Shown piece after piece: positions 1 through 9,161 of a stretch of DNA of 64,000 nucleotides. The notes beneath the pieces are model-generated. The model was not told the origin of the DNA, did no database searches, and saw nothing but the letters and a program-made list of their open reading frames with translations. The position numbers and the translations under genes are program-made. Within the stretch, counting starts at the first letter, position 1. Each line of letters begins with the position of its first letter. This DNA comes from Planctomycetaceae bacterium (GTDB taxonomy: Bacteria; Planctomycetota; Planctomycetia; Planctomycetales; Planctomycetaceae): assembly GCA_024742875.1 (NCBI GenBank), contig JANSXP010000006.1, positions 148,049 through 212,048 on the forward strand. Direction: 5' to 3'.

Positions 1-253
1 CGCTCAGCCCCACAACGCCAGCAGCCGACACCAGAAAGAACGCACGCAGCTGGCCCATCCGCGCAGGCAGCCGCGTAAGAAAGTAGCGTGATTCCACGTA
101 GTTGTGCGGACCGGCGAACAGAAACACCATCCCCAGGCAAACCGACAGCGGCAGCGCAGAAGACAGCACAGCCAGCAGGATCAGCAGCAGGGCTGCGGCA
201 CACGCCGGTTTTCGGCTGCCGTCTGTTTGTTTCGGCAGGGCGACCAGTGACAT
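1..253 (-). CDS. Membrane protein, N-terminal part (cut by window edge)
   Basis: Reading the minus strand from the ATG at 253 gives an open frame of 84 residues that runs off the window. After about 15 polar residues comes a hydrophobic segment (roughly 18-47), then the stretch FAGPHNYVESRYFLTRLPAR, then a second hydrophobic start. It is therefore an integral membrane protein with at least two helices. I do not recognise the family. It lies 54 bases downstream of the next membrane-protein gene on the same strand, so the two are probably cotranscribed. The missing C-terminus prevents further assignment. Confidence 0.6.
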   Translation of the reverse strand, partial: MSLVALPKQTDGSRKPACAAALLLILLAVLSSALPLSVCLGMVFLFAGPHNYVESRYFLTRLPARMGQLRAFFLVSAAGVVGLS

Positions 254-307
254 AAAACGGCTCTTCACGTGGGAGCAAGCCAGGGGATGACGCAGGAGAG
301 TGACCGT

Positions 308-829
308 CTAGTCTTCACGCGGTGACGAGATGTCCGTTGATTCGTCATTGGCGCGATTATCGCTCGGGCCCGGTTCGGCCACTGGTTCAGCCGCCGATTC
401 CGCTATTGATTCCTCGGACGCCCCGATCTGATCAGCAGTTTCATCGACAGACGAACGCGAATACTGCGGCGGTGGCTCCCAGACGCGTTCGCGTCTTTGC
501 CTCTGGAGCGTGTTGGCATACATGATGTGCTCAACGGCCGCGTACCCTGAACTGACGATGGTCAGCCCGGCAAGGACCACACTAATCGCCCGCACCAAAC
601 GAGCACCCGTTTGTGCTCCGTTGCGCCGGGCAATGACGGCTCCCCACCACATGGCCGCTGCGATTAGCCCACCGCCTGCCAGCACGGCAACCGGGTCCGG
701 CACGGCAATCTGCGTCAGGGGGATCTGCGGCCGCGGTGGAGCAATGTCTCCGATCGCCACTCCAGTCAGCGCGATCACGGCGAGCAGCATCAGCAGCAGA
801 TTGACGAAAACACGAATGATGGATGCCAT
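308..829 (-). CDS. Hypothetical membrane protein with acidic tail
   Basis: Predicted 173-residue protein. The ATG at 829 is preferred over a TTG six codons upstream because AAAGGA lies about 8 bases before it. It has an N-terminal hydrophobic helix (about 4-24), a second (about 45-63) and a third (about 80-100). A hydrophilic, Glu/Ser/Ala-rich tail of about 70 residues follows, probably disordered. No catalytic motif is visible and I do not recognise the family. It is probably the first gene of an operon with the truncated membrane protein downstream. Confidence 0.65.
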   Translation of the reverse strand: MASIIRVFVNLLLMLLAVIALTGVAIGDIAPPRPQIPLTQIAVPDPVAVLAGGGLIAAAMWWGAVIARRNGAQTGARLVRAISVVLAGLTIVSSGYAAVEHIMYANTLQRQRRERVWEPPPQYSRSSVDETADQIGASEESIAESAAEPVAEPGPSDNRANDESTDISSPRED

Positions 830-1237
830 CTTCTGATCCTTTGACAAACAAGCTCACATCAACCGACGTTGACTGTGCAACAAACATCCAGTGACGAAAA
901 GGCAGAGTTCGTTCAGCCAATCGGAGAAAATCGGGGCCAGATCCAATGGAAATATCCCACCTGGGCATCGGTAAGCCGTGTCAAACAGGCGTGACCCGCT
1001 CACGCGACAGAAATCGCCGCACGACGGTCGAATCCAGACACGCCTGACACGCCCATCCCCGTAAACAGCGGAGAATCTGCTCGGCTGGTACCGTGTTTTT
1101 GCCATCACTTCCTGTGAGTGTTAACGCTGAAAGAGAAACACGGCAACTAACCTGCTCGATTGTCGCGATCCGACTTATGATTGGTGACATGGCCGCCAGT
1201 CATCATCCCATAAACGCAAACTCCGAAAGCGAGCCGC
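830..1237. other. Intergenic gap between divergent genes
   Basis: This 408-base stretch separates the minus-strand membrane protein from the plus-strand acetyltransferase. Short open frames exist on both strands, but none has a convincing start site or protein-like composition. It must hold the promoters of both flanking genes; I could not pick out a -35/-10 pair with confidence. Confidence 0.4.
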
Positions 1238-1666
1238 GTGGAAATTCGGCAACTCACCTTTGACGACGAAGACCTGCTGTGTGGCTGTGCCCCCGATATC
1301 TTTGATAACGCCGTTGCGCCGCTACGCGCTGCAGAATTTCTCAACGATGATCGACATCATCTCATTGCCGCCATCGCGGCAGGCCGCATTGTTGGTTTCC
1401 TTTCAGCCGTGCACTACGTGCACCCCGATAAAGCCGCGGCGGAATTGTGGATCAATGAAGTGGGTGTGGCAGCCGCATGGCGTCGTCAGGGTATCGCCCT
1501 CCGCCTGCTGACAGAGGTTCAGCGGCTCGCTGCCAGGCTGCATTGCGGTGAGGTCTGGGTGCTGACCGAACGCGACAACGTACCCGCCATGAGTCTGTAC
1601 GCTTCGGTGCCCAAAGCCAGACAGGATGACACTGTCATGTTCACACTGCCGCCATTGCAAAAGTGA
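1238..1666 (+). CDS. GNAT-family N-acetyltransferase, AAC(3)-I-like
   Basis: A 142-residue single-domain GNAT enzyme that would transfer acetyl from acetyl-CoA to an amine. The acetyl-CoA loop is seen as RRQGIA (82-87) after the strand ELWINEVGV, and the C-terminal NVPAMSLYAS region matches the NxxAxxLY motif. The layout, including FLNDDRHHLIAA and the DNVPAMSLY end, resembles the AAC(3)-I aminoglycoside acetyltransferases more than ribosomal-protein or polyamine GNATs. Substrate cannot be read from sequence, and an environmental homologue need not confer resistance. The start is GTG. The gene stands alone, 64 bases before a sulfatase on the same strand. Confidence 0.85.
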   Translation: MEIRQLTFDDEDLLCGCAPDIFDNAVAPLRAAEFLNDDRHHLIAAIAAGRIVGFLSAVHYVHPDKAAAELWINEVGVAAAWRRQGIALRLLTEVQRLAARLHCGEVWVLTERDNVPAMSLYASVPKARQDDTVMFTLPPLQK

Positions 1667-1730
1667 GCTGGCTGTTGTGCAGGACAGCTGTGCACTAGAT
1701 TGATCCGACAACATTCCACAGGAGACATTC

Positions 1731-3119
1731 ATGCGACTGATGACACTGCTGTTGCTCACCGGGGCGGTAGCCGCCGCCGCACCTGACGGTCAGAATCAGC
1801 TGGTCGCCCATCAACAACCGCCCAATGTTGTGATGCTGCTGGCCGATGATCTGGGCTTTCAGGATGTGGGCTGTTACGACGGCCCTGTGAAAACTCCGAA
1901 CATCGACGCGCTGGCAGCTGGCGGCACCCGATTCACAGACTTCTATTCAGGCTGCGCCGTTTGTTCTCCATCGCGGGCTTCGCTGCTGACCGGACGCCAC
2001 CATATTCGCGCGGGCGTCTACAGCTGGATCCATGACGCCAGCCAGAATTCTCACCTGCTGCGTCGCGAGGTCACTTTGGCAGAAATCCTGAAAGAGCAGG
2101 GCTACGCAACGGCCCATATTGGGAAATGGCATCTGGGCCTGCCGACAGAACAGCGCAACAAGCCCACGCCGGACGAACATGGTTTTGACCACTGGTTTGC
2201 GACCTGGAACAACGCAGAACCGAGCCATCGCAACCCTCGCAACTTCATCCGCAACGGCACGCACGTGGGCCAGCAGGAAGGCTATTCGTGTCAGCTGGTG
2301 GTCGAGGAGGCCATTCGCTGGCTGGATGCTCAGTCCCGAGAACAGCCATTTTTTCTGAACGTGTGGTTTCATGAACCCCATGCGCCGATCGCCGCCCCGT
2401 CGGAAATCGTCACCGGTTATGGCAAAGCCAAAGACAAAGCGGCCGTCTATTCAGGAACGATCGACAACACCGACCGGGCGATCGGCCGACTGCTGAAAAA
2501 GCTGCATGCCATCGCTCCTGCAGAAGACACACTGATCATTTACGCGTCAGATAACGGCAGCTACCGCGACGATCGCACGGGAGGCCTGCGGGGCCGCAAA
2601 GGGGTGAACTGGGACGGCGGCATTCGTGTGCCGGGTATTTTCCACTGGCCCGGCAGAATTGAGGCGAACGCTGTGTCATCTGAGCCAGCAGGAATTGTGG
2701 ACATCGTACCAACAGTCTGCGGCCTGCTGCAGATCCCGCAGCCGAACGGAGTGCACCTGGACGGCTCGGATCTGACAACCGTTCTGACCGGCCACTCCGG
2801 ACAGTTCACGCGACATCAGCCGCTCTTCTGGCACCTGCAGAAGTCTCGCCCGATTGTGGCCATGCGGGACGGACGCTACAGCCTCGTCGCTGAGCCCGAC
2901 TACGAACTGTCGACCAGCAACATGTTTCAGGAAGCATGGATTCCCGCCATCAAGTCAGGCGGCTACCGCAATTATCAACTGTTCGATCTGCAGTCCGATC
3001 CCCGTCAGACGCGCAACATCGCAGGCGTCCACCCGGAGCTGGTCGCAAGGCTGAAGCAAAAGCTGCTGCAGATCAACCACAGCATCATGCAGGACGGCGC
3101 TGACTGGCACCTCAAGTGA
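1731..3119 (+). CDS. Secreted type I sulfatase (arylsulfatase family)
   Basis: A 462-residue alkaline-phosphatase-fold sulfatase that hydrolyses sulfate esters, probably on polysaccharide. Residues 1-17 form a signal peptide. Asp39-Asp40 in LLADDLGFQDVGCY are metal ligands. Cys78 in CSPSRASLLTGR is the residue matured to formylglycine (CxPSR motif), and AHIGKWHLG supplies the conserved Lys and His. A second metal site is visible in YASDNG with GGLRGRKG after it. ATG start with AGGAGA upstream. It ends overlapping the convergent cupin gene by 8 bases. An anaerobic or aerobic maturase must be encoded elsewhere. Confidence 0.93.
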   Translation: MRLMTLLLLTGAVAAAAPDGQNQLVAHQQPPNVVMLLADDLGFQDVGCYDGPVKTPNIDALAAGGTRFTDFYSGCAVCSPSRASLLTGRHHIRAGVYSWIHDASQNSHLLRREVTLAEILKEQGYATAHIGKWHLGLPTEQRNKPTPDEHGFDHWFATWNNAEPSHRNPRNFIRNGTHVGQQEGYSCQLVVEEAIRWLDAQSREQPFFLNVWFHEPHAPIAAPSEIVTGYGKAKDKAAVYSGTIDNTDRAIGRLLKKLHAIAPAEDTLIIYASDNGSYRDDRTGGLRGRKGVNWDGGIRVPGIFHWPGRIEANAVSSEPAGIVDIVPTVCGLLQIPQPNGVHLDGSDLTTVLTGHSGQFTRHQPLFWHLQKSRPIVAMRDGRYSLVAEPDYELSTSNMFQEAWIPAIKSGGYRNYQLFDLQSDPRQTRNIAGVHPELVARLKQKLLQINHSIMQDGADWHLK

Positions 3120-3474
3120 TGCGATCAGGATTCTCCACGGTTCGTTCCGTCTTCACGTTGCCTGTGTTCAGCGTGGAGGCGGGCTCAAACAGGACCACCT
3201 GAACCTCGCTGTCACAAACAGGCCGATGCTCCACACCGCGTGGCACAACAAACAGTTCGCCGGGAGTCAGTGTGACGGTGCGATCTCGCAGTTCAATCTG
3301 CAGTGTCCCGCTGATCACCCAAAACAGTTCGTCCTCCTGCTCGTGATTGTGCCAGTCAAACTCTCCGAGCAGTCGCGCCACCTTAACGTGCTGTCCGTTC
3401 AGCTCAGCCACGATGTGAGGCGTCCAGTGTTCTGAAAACTGGCCGAAACAGGCCTCCAAATTGACAACATTCAT
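3112..3474 (-). CDS. Single-domain cupin protein
   Basis: A 120-residue conserved-barrel protein. The metal-binding cupin motif 1 is seen as WHNHEQEDELFWV (His42, His44, Glu48), and motif 2 as PGELFVVPRGVEHRP (His83). Such small cupins are mannose-6-phosphate isomerase-like or regulatory sensors; the substrate is unknown. I prefer the ATG at 3474, with GGTGG five bases upstream, over TTG or GTG codons slightly further up. It converges on the sulfatase gene, overlapping its end, and has no operon partner. Confidence 0.85.
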   Translation of the reverse strand: MNVVNLEACFGQFSEHWTPHIVAELNGQHVKVARLLGEFDWHNHEQEDELFWVISGTLQIELRDRTVTLTPGELFVVPRGVEHRPVCDSEVQVVLFEPASTLNTGNVKTERTVENPDRIT

Positions 3475-3601
3475 CAAAGCCACCAATCACGCCCCCCAAA
3501 AAGACTGCCATTCTCAGCAGATAGTTTCCATTCCACCAAAAACAAAATGACAACATAGCTTAGAATAAGAAAGACACTCAACTTTATTCGGCTCGCCTAA
3601 T

Positions 3602-5110
3602 ATGACCCAGCCAGCGTATTCTTTGTGCCTGACAATCGTCCTGCATCTGCTCAGTTTGCAGCACACAGCAGCAACCGAAAAGCCAAACGTGCTGTTGATT
3701 CTGGTCGATGACCTGAAGCCGGCCATCAGCTGTTACGGGGACACGCACGCGATCACCCCCCATCTGGATCGGCTCATCGGACGCGGAATGCGATTCGATG
3801 CGGCCTACTGCAATCAGGCCGTGTGTGCCCCCTCGCGATTTACGCTGATGCTCGGATCTCACTCCACGTCGACGGGACTGTACGGTCTGGGAAGTCGACT
3901 GCGGCAGACACTCCCCAGCGCGGTGACCTTTCCGCAACACTTTGCGGAGCACGGCTATCACACAGAATCCCTGGGAAAGATCTTCCATGTGGGCCACGGG
4001 AACGAAGGAGACCCACAATCGTTCGCGGCGCCTCACTTTAAGGACAAAGTCATTGAGTACCTTGATCCTGCCAGCACCGATGGTGGCCAACTGACTCGCG
4101 AGGAGGCGCTGTTTACCAATCAGAAACTGGGACAGATCCGCTCACTCCCACGAGGCGCTGCATTTGAATCTCCCGTCGCCGACGACGATGACTACGCTGA
4201 CGGACGTGTGGCCACAGAAACCATCAAACGACTGCACGCGGCCGCCCGGAAACGCGAGCAGGACGGCACGCCCTTTTTTATCGCGGCCGGCTTTGTGCGA
4301 CCGCATCTGCCGTTCAGCGCCCCGCAGCGATACTGGGATCTGTACGACCGTGAAAAGCTGCCGTTGCCGGAACATGAAATTCTTCCGGAAGGGGCGCCCG
4401 CCGTCGCCGGCAAACGCGGAGGAGAAATTGCCGCCTACAAGCCAGTGCCCGTCCAGGGCCCGTTTTCAACAACGCTGAAACGACAACTGATTCATGGGTA
4501 CTACGCCAGTGTCAGCTACGTGGACGCGCAGATTGGCCGAGTGCTGGACGGTCTGGACGCCAGCGGACTGGCGGACAATACCATCGTTGTGCTGTGGGGC
4601 GATCACGGTTTTCATCTGGGCGATCTGGGCATCTGGACCAAACACACCAACTACGAGCAGGCCACTCATATTCCCATTGCCATTATCGCCCCCGGAGTCA
4701 CGCTGCCCGGATCGCACTGCAGCCAGCCCATCGAAACGGTGGACCTGTTTCCCACGATCAGCGAACTGGCCGGGCTCCCGCGGCCAGCGGGTCCACAACC
4801 GATTGATGGATTGAGCCTGGTCCCCGTCCTGAAAGACCCGACGGCCTGGGTGCGCCGGCACGCGTTCCACGCTTACCCCAAAAAGAAACTGGGGCGGGCG
4901 ATTCGCACACCCCGTTATCGTCTGGTCGAGTGGCGATCGTTTGACGCCGCGAAGGCAGACGCCGAATATGAGCTCTACGACTATGAAAAAGACCCGCTGG
5001 AAACGCGCAATCTGGCGACCGAATCCCCGGACGTAGTCGCACGACTGAAGAAAGTGCTCGACGGCTACCCGCAACCAGTCAGCCGGAAAAAGTCCCCGCC
5101 CAAAAAATAA
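3602..5110 (+). CDS. Secreted sulfatase, iduronate-2-sulfatase-like
   Basis: A 502-residue type I sulfatase with signal peptide (1-25). Metal ligands Asp36-Asp37 are in LVDDLKPAISCYGD, the formylglycine cysteine is Cys75 in CAPSRF, and the second metal site is WGDHGFHLGD. The LVDDL.P/CYGD opening and WGDHGFHLGD motif are those of the choline-sulfatase/iduronate-2-sulfatase branch, different from the preceding sulfatase. The C-terminus is Lys-rich. The AT-richer upstream region has no clear ribosome site. A propeller gene follows after 39 bases, suggesting an operon. Confidence 0.93.
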   Translation: MTQPAYSLCLTIVLHLLSLQHTAATEKPNVLLILVDDLKPAISCYGDTHAITPHLDRLIGRGMRFDAAYCNQAVCAPSRFTLMLGSHSTSTGLYGLGSRLRQTLPSAVTFPQHFAEHGYHTESLGKIFHVGHGNEGDPQSFAAPHFKDKVIEYLDPASTDGGQLTREEALFTNQKLGQIRSLPRGAAFESPVADDDDYADGRVATETIKRLHAAARKREQDGTPFFIAAGFVRPHLPFSAPQRYWDLYDREKLPLPEHEILPEGAPAVAGKRGGEIAAYKPVPVQGPFSTTLKRQLIHGYYASVSYVDAQIGRVLDGLDASGLADNTIVVLWGDHGFHLGDLGIWTKHTNYEQATHIPIAIIAPGVTLPGSHCSQPIETVDLFPTISELAGLPRPAGPQPIDGLSLVPVLKDPTAWVRRHAFHAYPKKKLGRAIRTPRYRLVEWRSFDAAKADAEYELYDYEKDPLETRNLATESPDVVARLKKVLDGYPQPVSRKKSPPKK

Positions 5111-5149
5111 GGCAGCCGGAAGGTTGCCGGCAACAGAAAGATCACGAAC

Positions 5150-6481
5150 GTGAAAAACGTCATCCCAGCAATCATCCTGCTCACGGCCACTTCGGTGGTC
5201 ACCGCAGACGACTGGACGCAGTGGTCGGGCAACACGCGCGACGGCCGCTGGACAGAATCAGGCGTATTGACCGAGTTTCCTGCGGGTGGTTTGAAGCCCG
5301 TGTGGACGGTTCCTGTCGGCAGTGGCTATGCGGCTCCAGTCGTGGCCGAGGGACGTGTTTTTGTCGTCGACTATCGCCCCAAACAAAACACAAGAACGCT
5401 GGAAGCCGTCGAACGACTGCTGTGTCTGGACGAAAAGACGGGCGCGCAACTGTGGGACCACGAATGGGAAACACACTACCGGCGGCAAATGCAGTCGTAT
5501 GCCACCGGCCCCCGTGCCGCACCTCTGGTGCACGAAGGCCTTGTGTATTTGATTGGCGCCACAGGTCGCGTTTTCTGCCTGAACGCCGTCAATGGAGATG
5601 TCGTCTGGGAACACGACGCGCTGGAAGCTTTCGCAGCGAAGGTACCTGTGTTTGGTGTGTCCGCTGGTCCCGTGGTCTGGAAAGACACAATCATTTTTCC
5701 CTGCGGCGGCAGCGACGGCCTGCTGCGTGCACTGGATCGAAAAACGGGAGAGACCATTTGGAAGGCGCTGCCTGCCATTCATGACCTGCCGTATTCTTCC
5801 CCCGAAATCTTCACGCTGGCCGGCCGACCACAACTGGTGCAGTGGTCAAAGGACTCTGTCAAAGGGTTTGATCCGAACACTGGCGCAGAACTGTGGTCTG
5901 TGCCGTTCTCTGTGAAAGCCAACATGGCCATTGGTCGGCCCGTGCAGGTTGGCAATCAGATTCTCGTCAGCGGTTTTTATGATGGCTCGGCGCTCATCGA
6001 AGTGGGGCCCGATTCGGCCGAACTGGTTTGGAAGAATGGTGGTTCCGGCGAACGTCCTCACCAGACAGCCAGCCTGCACGCCGTGATGACCACGCCCATC
6101 GTGGAAGGTGAGCATTACTACGGCACGTGCAGTTACGGAGAACTGCGGGGGCTGAGACTGGCGGACGGTGAACGAGTGTGGGAAGACAAAACTCTGACGC
6201 GACAGGGCCGCTGGGGCTCGATGTTCTGGGTCAGGAATGGCGATCGCTATTTTGTGAACAACGATCTGGGCGAGTTACTGATCATGCGATTCACCCCGGA
6301 AGGTCCGGAGGTCATCGACCGCACACCGTTAATCAAACCGGACACTGAATGCGGCTATGGCCCGCGGCGATTTGCCAATGATCTGGTGAACTGGGTCCAC
6401 CCCGCTTATGCAAACGGACACGTCATTATCCGAAACGACTCAGAGATTCGCCGCGTTTCACTTCAGGCGAAAACAGAGTGA
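5150..6481 (+). CDS. Secreted PQQ-like beta-propeller repeat protein
   Basis: A 443-residue protein with a signal peptide (1-20) then WTQWSGNTRDG, the usual opening of planctomycete PQQ-like (YrdB/BamB-type) propellers. Repeated blades of the form ...VFCLNAVNGDVVWEH and LRALDRKTGETIWKA show the AxDxxTGxxxW tryptophan-docking motif. No dehydrogenase active-site cluster is present, so it is more likely a structural or binding propeller than a PQQ enzyme. Start is GTG. The short spacing behind the sulfatase suggests cotranscription and a role in the same glycan process, which is inference. Confidence 0.88.
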   Translation: MKNVIPAIILLTATSVVTADDWTQWSGNTRDGRWTESGVLTEFPAGGLKPVWTVPVGSGYAAPVVAEGRVFVVDYRPKQNTRTLEAVERLLCLDEKTGAQLWDHEWETHYRRQMQSYATGPRAAPLVHEGLVYLIGATGRVFCLNAVNGDVVWEHDALEAFAAKVPVFGVSAGPVVWKDTIIFPCGGSDGLLRALDRKTGETIWKALPAIHDLPYSSPEIFTLAGRPQLVQWSKDSVKGFDPNTGAELWSVPFSVKANMAIGRPVQVGNQILVSGFYDGSALIEVGPDSAELVWKNGGSGERPHQTASLHAVMTTPIVEGEHYYGTCSYGELRGLRLADGERVWEDKTLTRQGRWGSMFWVRNGDRYFVNNDLGELLIMRFTPEGPEVIDRTPLIKPDTECGYGPRRFANDLVNWVHPAYANGHVIIRNDSEIRRVSLQAKTE

Positions 6482-6534
6482 GCGGCAGAACGACAGTGGT
6501 CGGCCGGCATGGGAATCTGCACCCGACTGGACCG

Positions 6535-6804
6535 TCACATTTCGCCCGCAGACTCCCCGGAATCATCGGCCAGATCGTCGTGATCGATCATGCGACGCAG
6601 CGCACGATCAAACAGGTCGTCGTGGTCGTAGACACCTTCATCAATGGCCCGCTTGATCGCATCCAGTCGCAGCTGGCGCTGTTCGGCTTCGGACAGGACT
6701 CGCTCACCCGCGTCAGGTGACTGATCGGCAGATGGCGTGGCACCGGAATCATCGTCCGGCGACGGTCCCGCAGGCGAGGGGAAGCGATCAGAGTGAGAAG
6801 ACAT
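6535..6804 (-). CDS. Small acidic protein with FlgM-like C-terminal helix
   Basis: An 89-residue hydrophilic protein. The ATG at 6804 begins a Ser/Asp/Pro-rich, probably unfolded, first half; a helical second half follows. The segment RLDAIKRAIDEGVYDHDDLF (46-65) resembles the RxxxIKxAIxxGxY helix of FlgM anti-sigma-28 factors, but the similarity is short and no flagellar genes are nearby. A longer upstream extension of the frame looks non-coding. It could be a regulator; I place it as unknown. It converges on the propeller gene and has no partner. Confidence 0.55.
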   Translation of the reverse strand: MSSHSDRFPSPAGPSPDDDSGATPSADQSPDAGERVLSEAEQRQLRLDAIKRAIDEGVYDHDDLFDRALRRMIDHDDLADDSGESAGEM

Positions 6805-6963
6805 GGGACGTCGCGAACGGACGGGACGGGAATCGGCAGAAGGTCGCCAGGTCGCAAATACTAGGAGCGGGGCCGGGCGCGGTCCACTTGAAACCACAAG
6901 CCAGTTGCAGAACTCGTCAGAGAGACACATGATCTGCGGGAAAACACAGAGGATTCCTGGGCG

Positions 6964-7794
6964 TCAATCCGATTCGGCTTCGGTGGTCGCCCCAAAAACC
7001 CCCAGAATGCCGGCCGGCACTTCAAAGCGTTCCGGCTTTTTCTGGATCCGACCGTTCGTCTTCTGCGCGAGTTTGGCATTCTTACGTTCGATGCCCCGCT
7101 GCAGCAGTCCCTTCACCGCCTGGCCGAATTCGCGGACCAGGGCGCCCTTGGCGTGACTGACGCGGCGAAGACTGAAAGAGTCCAGCCGAGCGTGGAGTGT
7201 TTCAATAAACGGCAGGACTCTTAGTTTGCTGTCTCGCTCAGTCTTAATGAGCTGACTGCGGAACTGCAGTTCTGCGACCACGCGAACGTCAGCCACGGCA
7301 TCAGCACTCACACTGTAGAGTTTGGCGCCATAGCTCCACTGCTGCTGCCTCACTGTGGCTCGAACGCGAACGCTGGCCGTGATGCGATAGCGGGAGATAC
7401 CCCGTTCCTGCTTCGGCAGTATGACGATCTTCAGATCGAAGTGCTCCTGCGGGTCCACCAGTGTGGCATCCACCCGCTGCCATGTGCCGTGATTCACGTC
7501 CTTCCAGCGGCGAGATGTTTTGACCTTCAATCCGTCCAGATCCACGTTCAGCCCGGACTGCACTTTCTTCTGCCGTCCCCAGTCATCATCGTCGGTGTAG
7601 GTCTGAGGCAGCAGCAGCAGAACCATGCCCTTGACGAACTGCGTCGCTTCGTGAGTAAATGGCCGCTCCTGTTCGTCAGCTGTGGCGACGGACCGAACGG
7701 CCTGACCTGCGGCCGGTGGCCCCGATCCCGGGGCCTGAACGGGAGACAGGGGCAGGCAGCAGCCAACGGCTGTGAGAAGCCAGAGTGCGGACAT
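6964..7794 (-). CDS. Secreted protein of unknown function
   Basis: Predicted 276-residue protein. The ATG at 7794 is chosen because AAAGGA lies just upstream and a hydrophobic leader begins there; a longer frame upstream overlaps the preceding gene. The leader has a Cys pair after LLTAVG, so a lipoprotein is possible but not certain, as the n-region lacks basic residues. The rest is charged with alternating beta-like segments and a Lys-rich C-terminal part. I do not recognise a domain. It lies 46 bases downstream of the threonine aldolase gene on the same strand. Confidence 0.7.
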   Translation of the reverse strand: MSALWLLTAVGCCLPLSPVQAPGSGPPAAGQAVRSVATADEQERPFTHEATQFVKGMVLLLLPQTYTDDDDWGRQKKVQSGLNVDLDGLKVKTSRRWKDVNHGTWQRVDATLVDPQEHFDLKIVILPKQERGISRYRITASVRVRATVRQQQWSYGAKLYSVSADAVADVRVVAELQFRSQLIKTERDSKLRVLPFIETLHARLDSFSLRRVSHAKGALVREFGQAVKGLLQRGIERKNAKLAQKTNGRIQKKPERFEVPAGILGVFGATTEAESD

Positions 7795-7840
7795 CGTGAT
7801 TCCTTTCGCGAGCCGATTGGTCAACTGTCGGTGAGGCTGT

Positions 7841-8914
7841 TTACTTTGAGTACGGTCCCGATCCCACCAGCGCCTGTTCGGCAAATCCACTGGTGACACA
7901 GTCCGCAACCGCCTCGGCCACTACGGAAATGTCTGATTCGGCCACATCCAGATGCGTGGCGGCACGCAGCTTTTGGCCACCCATCGGTCCAATCAGGACG
8001 CCCCGCTCACGCAGCGCGGCCGACAGCTGCACGGCCGTGCCCAGTTCCGGATCAATTTCAAAAAACACAAGGTTGGACTCCGTGGCCGCGGGATCCGCAG
8101 CGACGCCATCGATCTGCGCCAGCAATGTGGCCAGCCGCTGGGCATTATCGTGATCCTGCTGCATTCGGTCCACATGATTTTCCAGCGCGTAAACGGCCGC
8201 CGCCGCCATCATTCCGGACTGCCGCATGGCTCCGCCGAACATTTTGCGGGCTCTTCGCGCCAGGCGCACTTCTTCCTGCGAGCCCGCGAGTATCGAGCCC
8301 ATGGGACAGCCCAGCCCCTTACTGAAACAAATACTGATTGTGTCAAAGCAGGCGGCCAGTTCCGCGGGAGTGTAGCCACCGGCCACCGTCGCATTAAAAA
8401 AGCGAGCACCATCCAGATGCATTTTCAACCCCTGAGACCACGCCCAGCCAGAGACATCCTGCAACTGCCCCAGCGAGTACACAAAGCCGCCCGCGATGTT
8501 GGTTGTGTTTTCCAGGCAGACCAGTCGCGTGCGACAGTAGTGCTGGTCATCCACGCGGGGCTTGTCTTCCAGATCGGCGACACTCAGCATCCCTTTGGGC
8601 GCTTCGATCTGCCGCACGGTAATGCCACTGAGGGCTGCCGGACCGCCGCACTCGAAAATTCCAATGTGACCGGTGGCGTTAATCAGCAGTTCATCGCCGG
8701 GGACACAATGCGCCCGCAGTCCCATCTGATTGGACTGTGTTCCGCTGCAGGCAAAAACGGCCCCCTCTTTCCCAAGCAGGTCGGCGACCATTGACTCCAG
8801 ATGCCTGACTGTGGGATCTTCGCCCATCACGTCATCGCCAACTTCGGCGTCCATCATGGCCTGCTTCATGGCGGCCACTGGACGGGTTACTGTATCGCTT
8901 CTCAAATCGATCAT
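7841..8914 (-). CDS. ltaE: L-threonine aldolase (low-specificity)
   Basis: A 357-residue PLP-dependent fold-type I enzyme cleaving L-threonine or L-allo-threonine to glycine and acetaldehyde. It opens with IDLRSDTVTRP, the family signature. His83 stacks on PLP, Asp168 and Arg171 lie in HLDGARFFNA, and the PLP lysine is Lys199 in CFSKGLGCPMGS. Length matches the family. The ATG at 8914 starts a frame without a strong upstream ribosome site. The secreted unknown gene follows on the same strand; no functional link is evident. Confidence 0.93.
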   Translation of the reverse strand: MIDLRSDTVTRPVAAMKQAMMDAEVGDDVMGEDPTVRHLESMVADLLGKEGAVFACSGTQSNQMGLRAHCVPGDELLINATGHIGIFECGGPAALSGITVRQIEAPKGMLSVADLEDKPRVDDQHYCRTRLVCLENTTNIAGGFVYSLGQLQDVSGWAWSQGLKMHLDGARFFNATVAGGYTPAELAACFDTISICFSKGLGCPMGSILAGSQEEVRLARRARKMFGGAMRQSGMMAAAAVYALENHVDRMQQDHDNAQRLATLLAQIDGVAADPAATESNLVFFEIDPELGTAVQLSAALRERGVLIGPMGGQKLRAATHLDVAESDISVVAEAVADCVTSGFAEQALVGSGPYSK

Positions 8915-9161
8915 TCTGGTTCCGATCTCTACAGGCTTTGCGCCTGAACAGGGTTCGCGGGCCGAACAGAATACTCAGTGATGGGAGAAAGTGGCAGGGC
9001 AGGGTGGGAAACGTGGAAATCGCGTGGAAAATCGACTGAGCCCCTCTGTAATTCGGGGACGAGAGACGACACTCAAAACGACACCAACTGCCGAAAAACG
9101 TTCTGTCGCCAGCAGAGGCCGGCATTTGTGTTTCGTCCTGTGACCTACCGAAACCATCGCT

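Noticed and set aside
848..1237. Small open frames in the gap before the GNAT gene
   Set aside because: No ribosome site, odd composition and mutual overlap on both strands.
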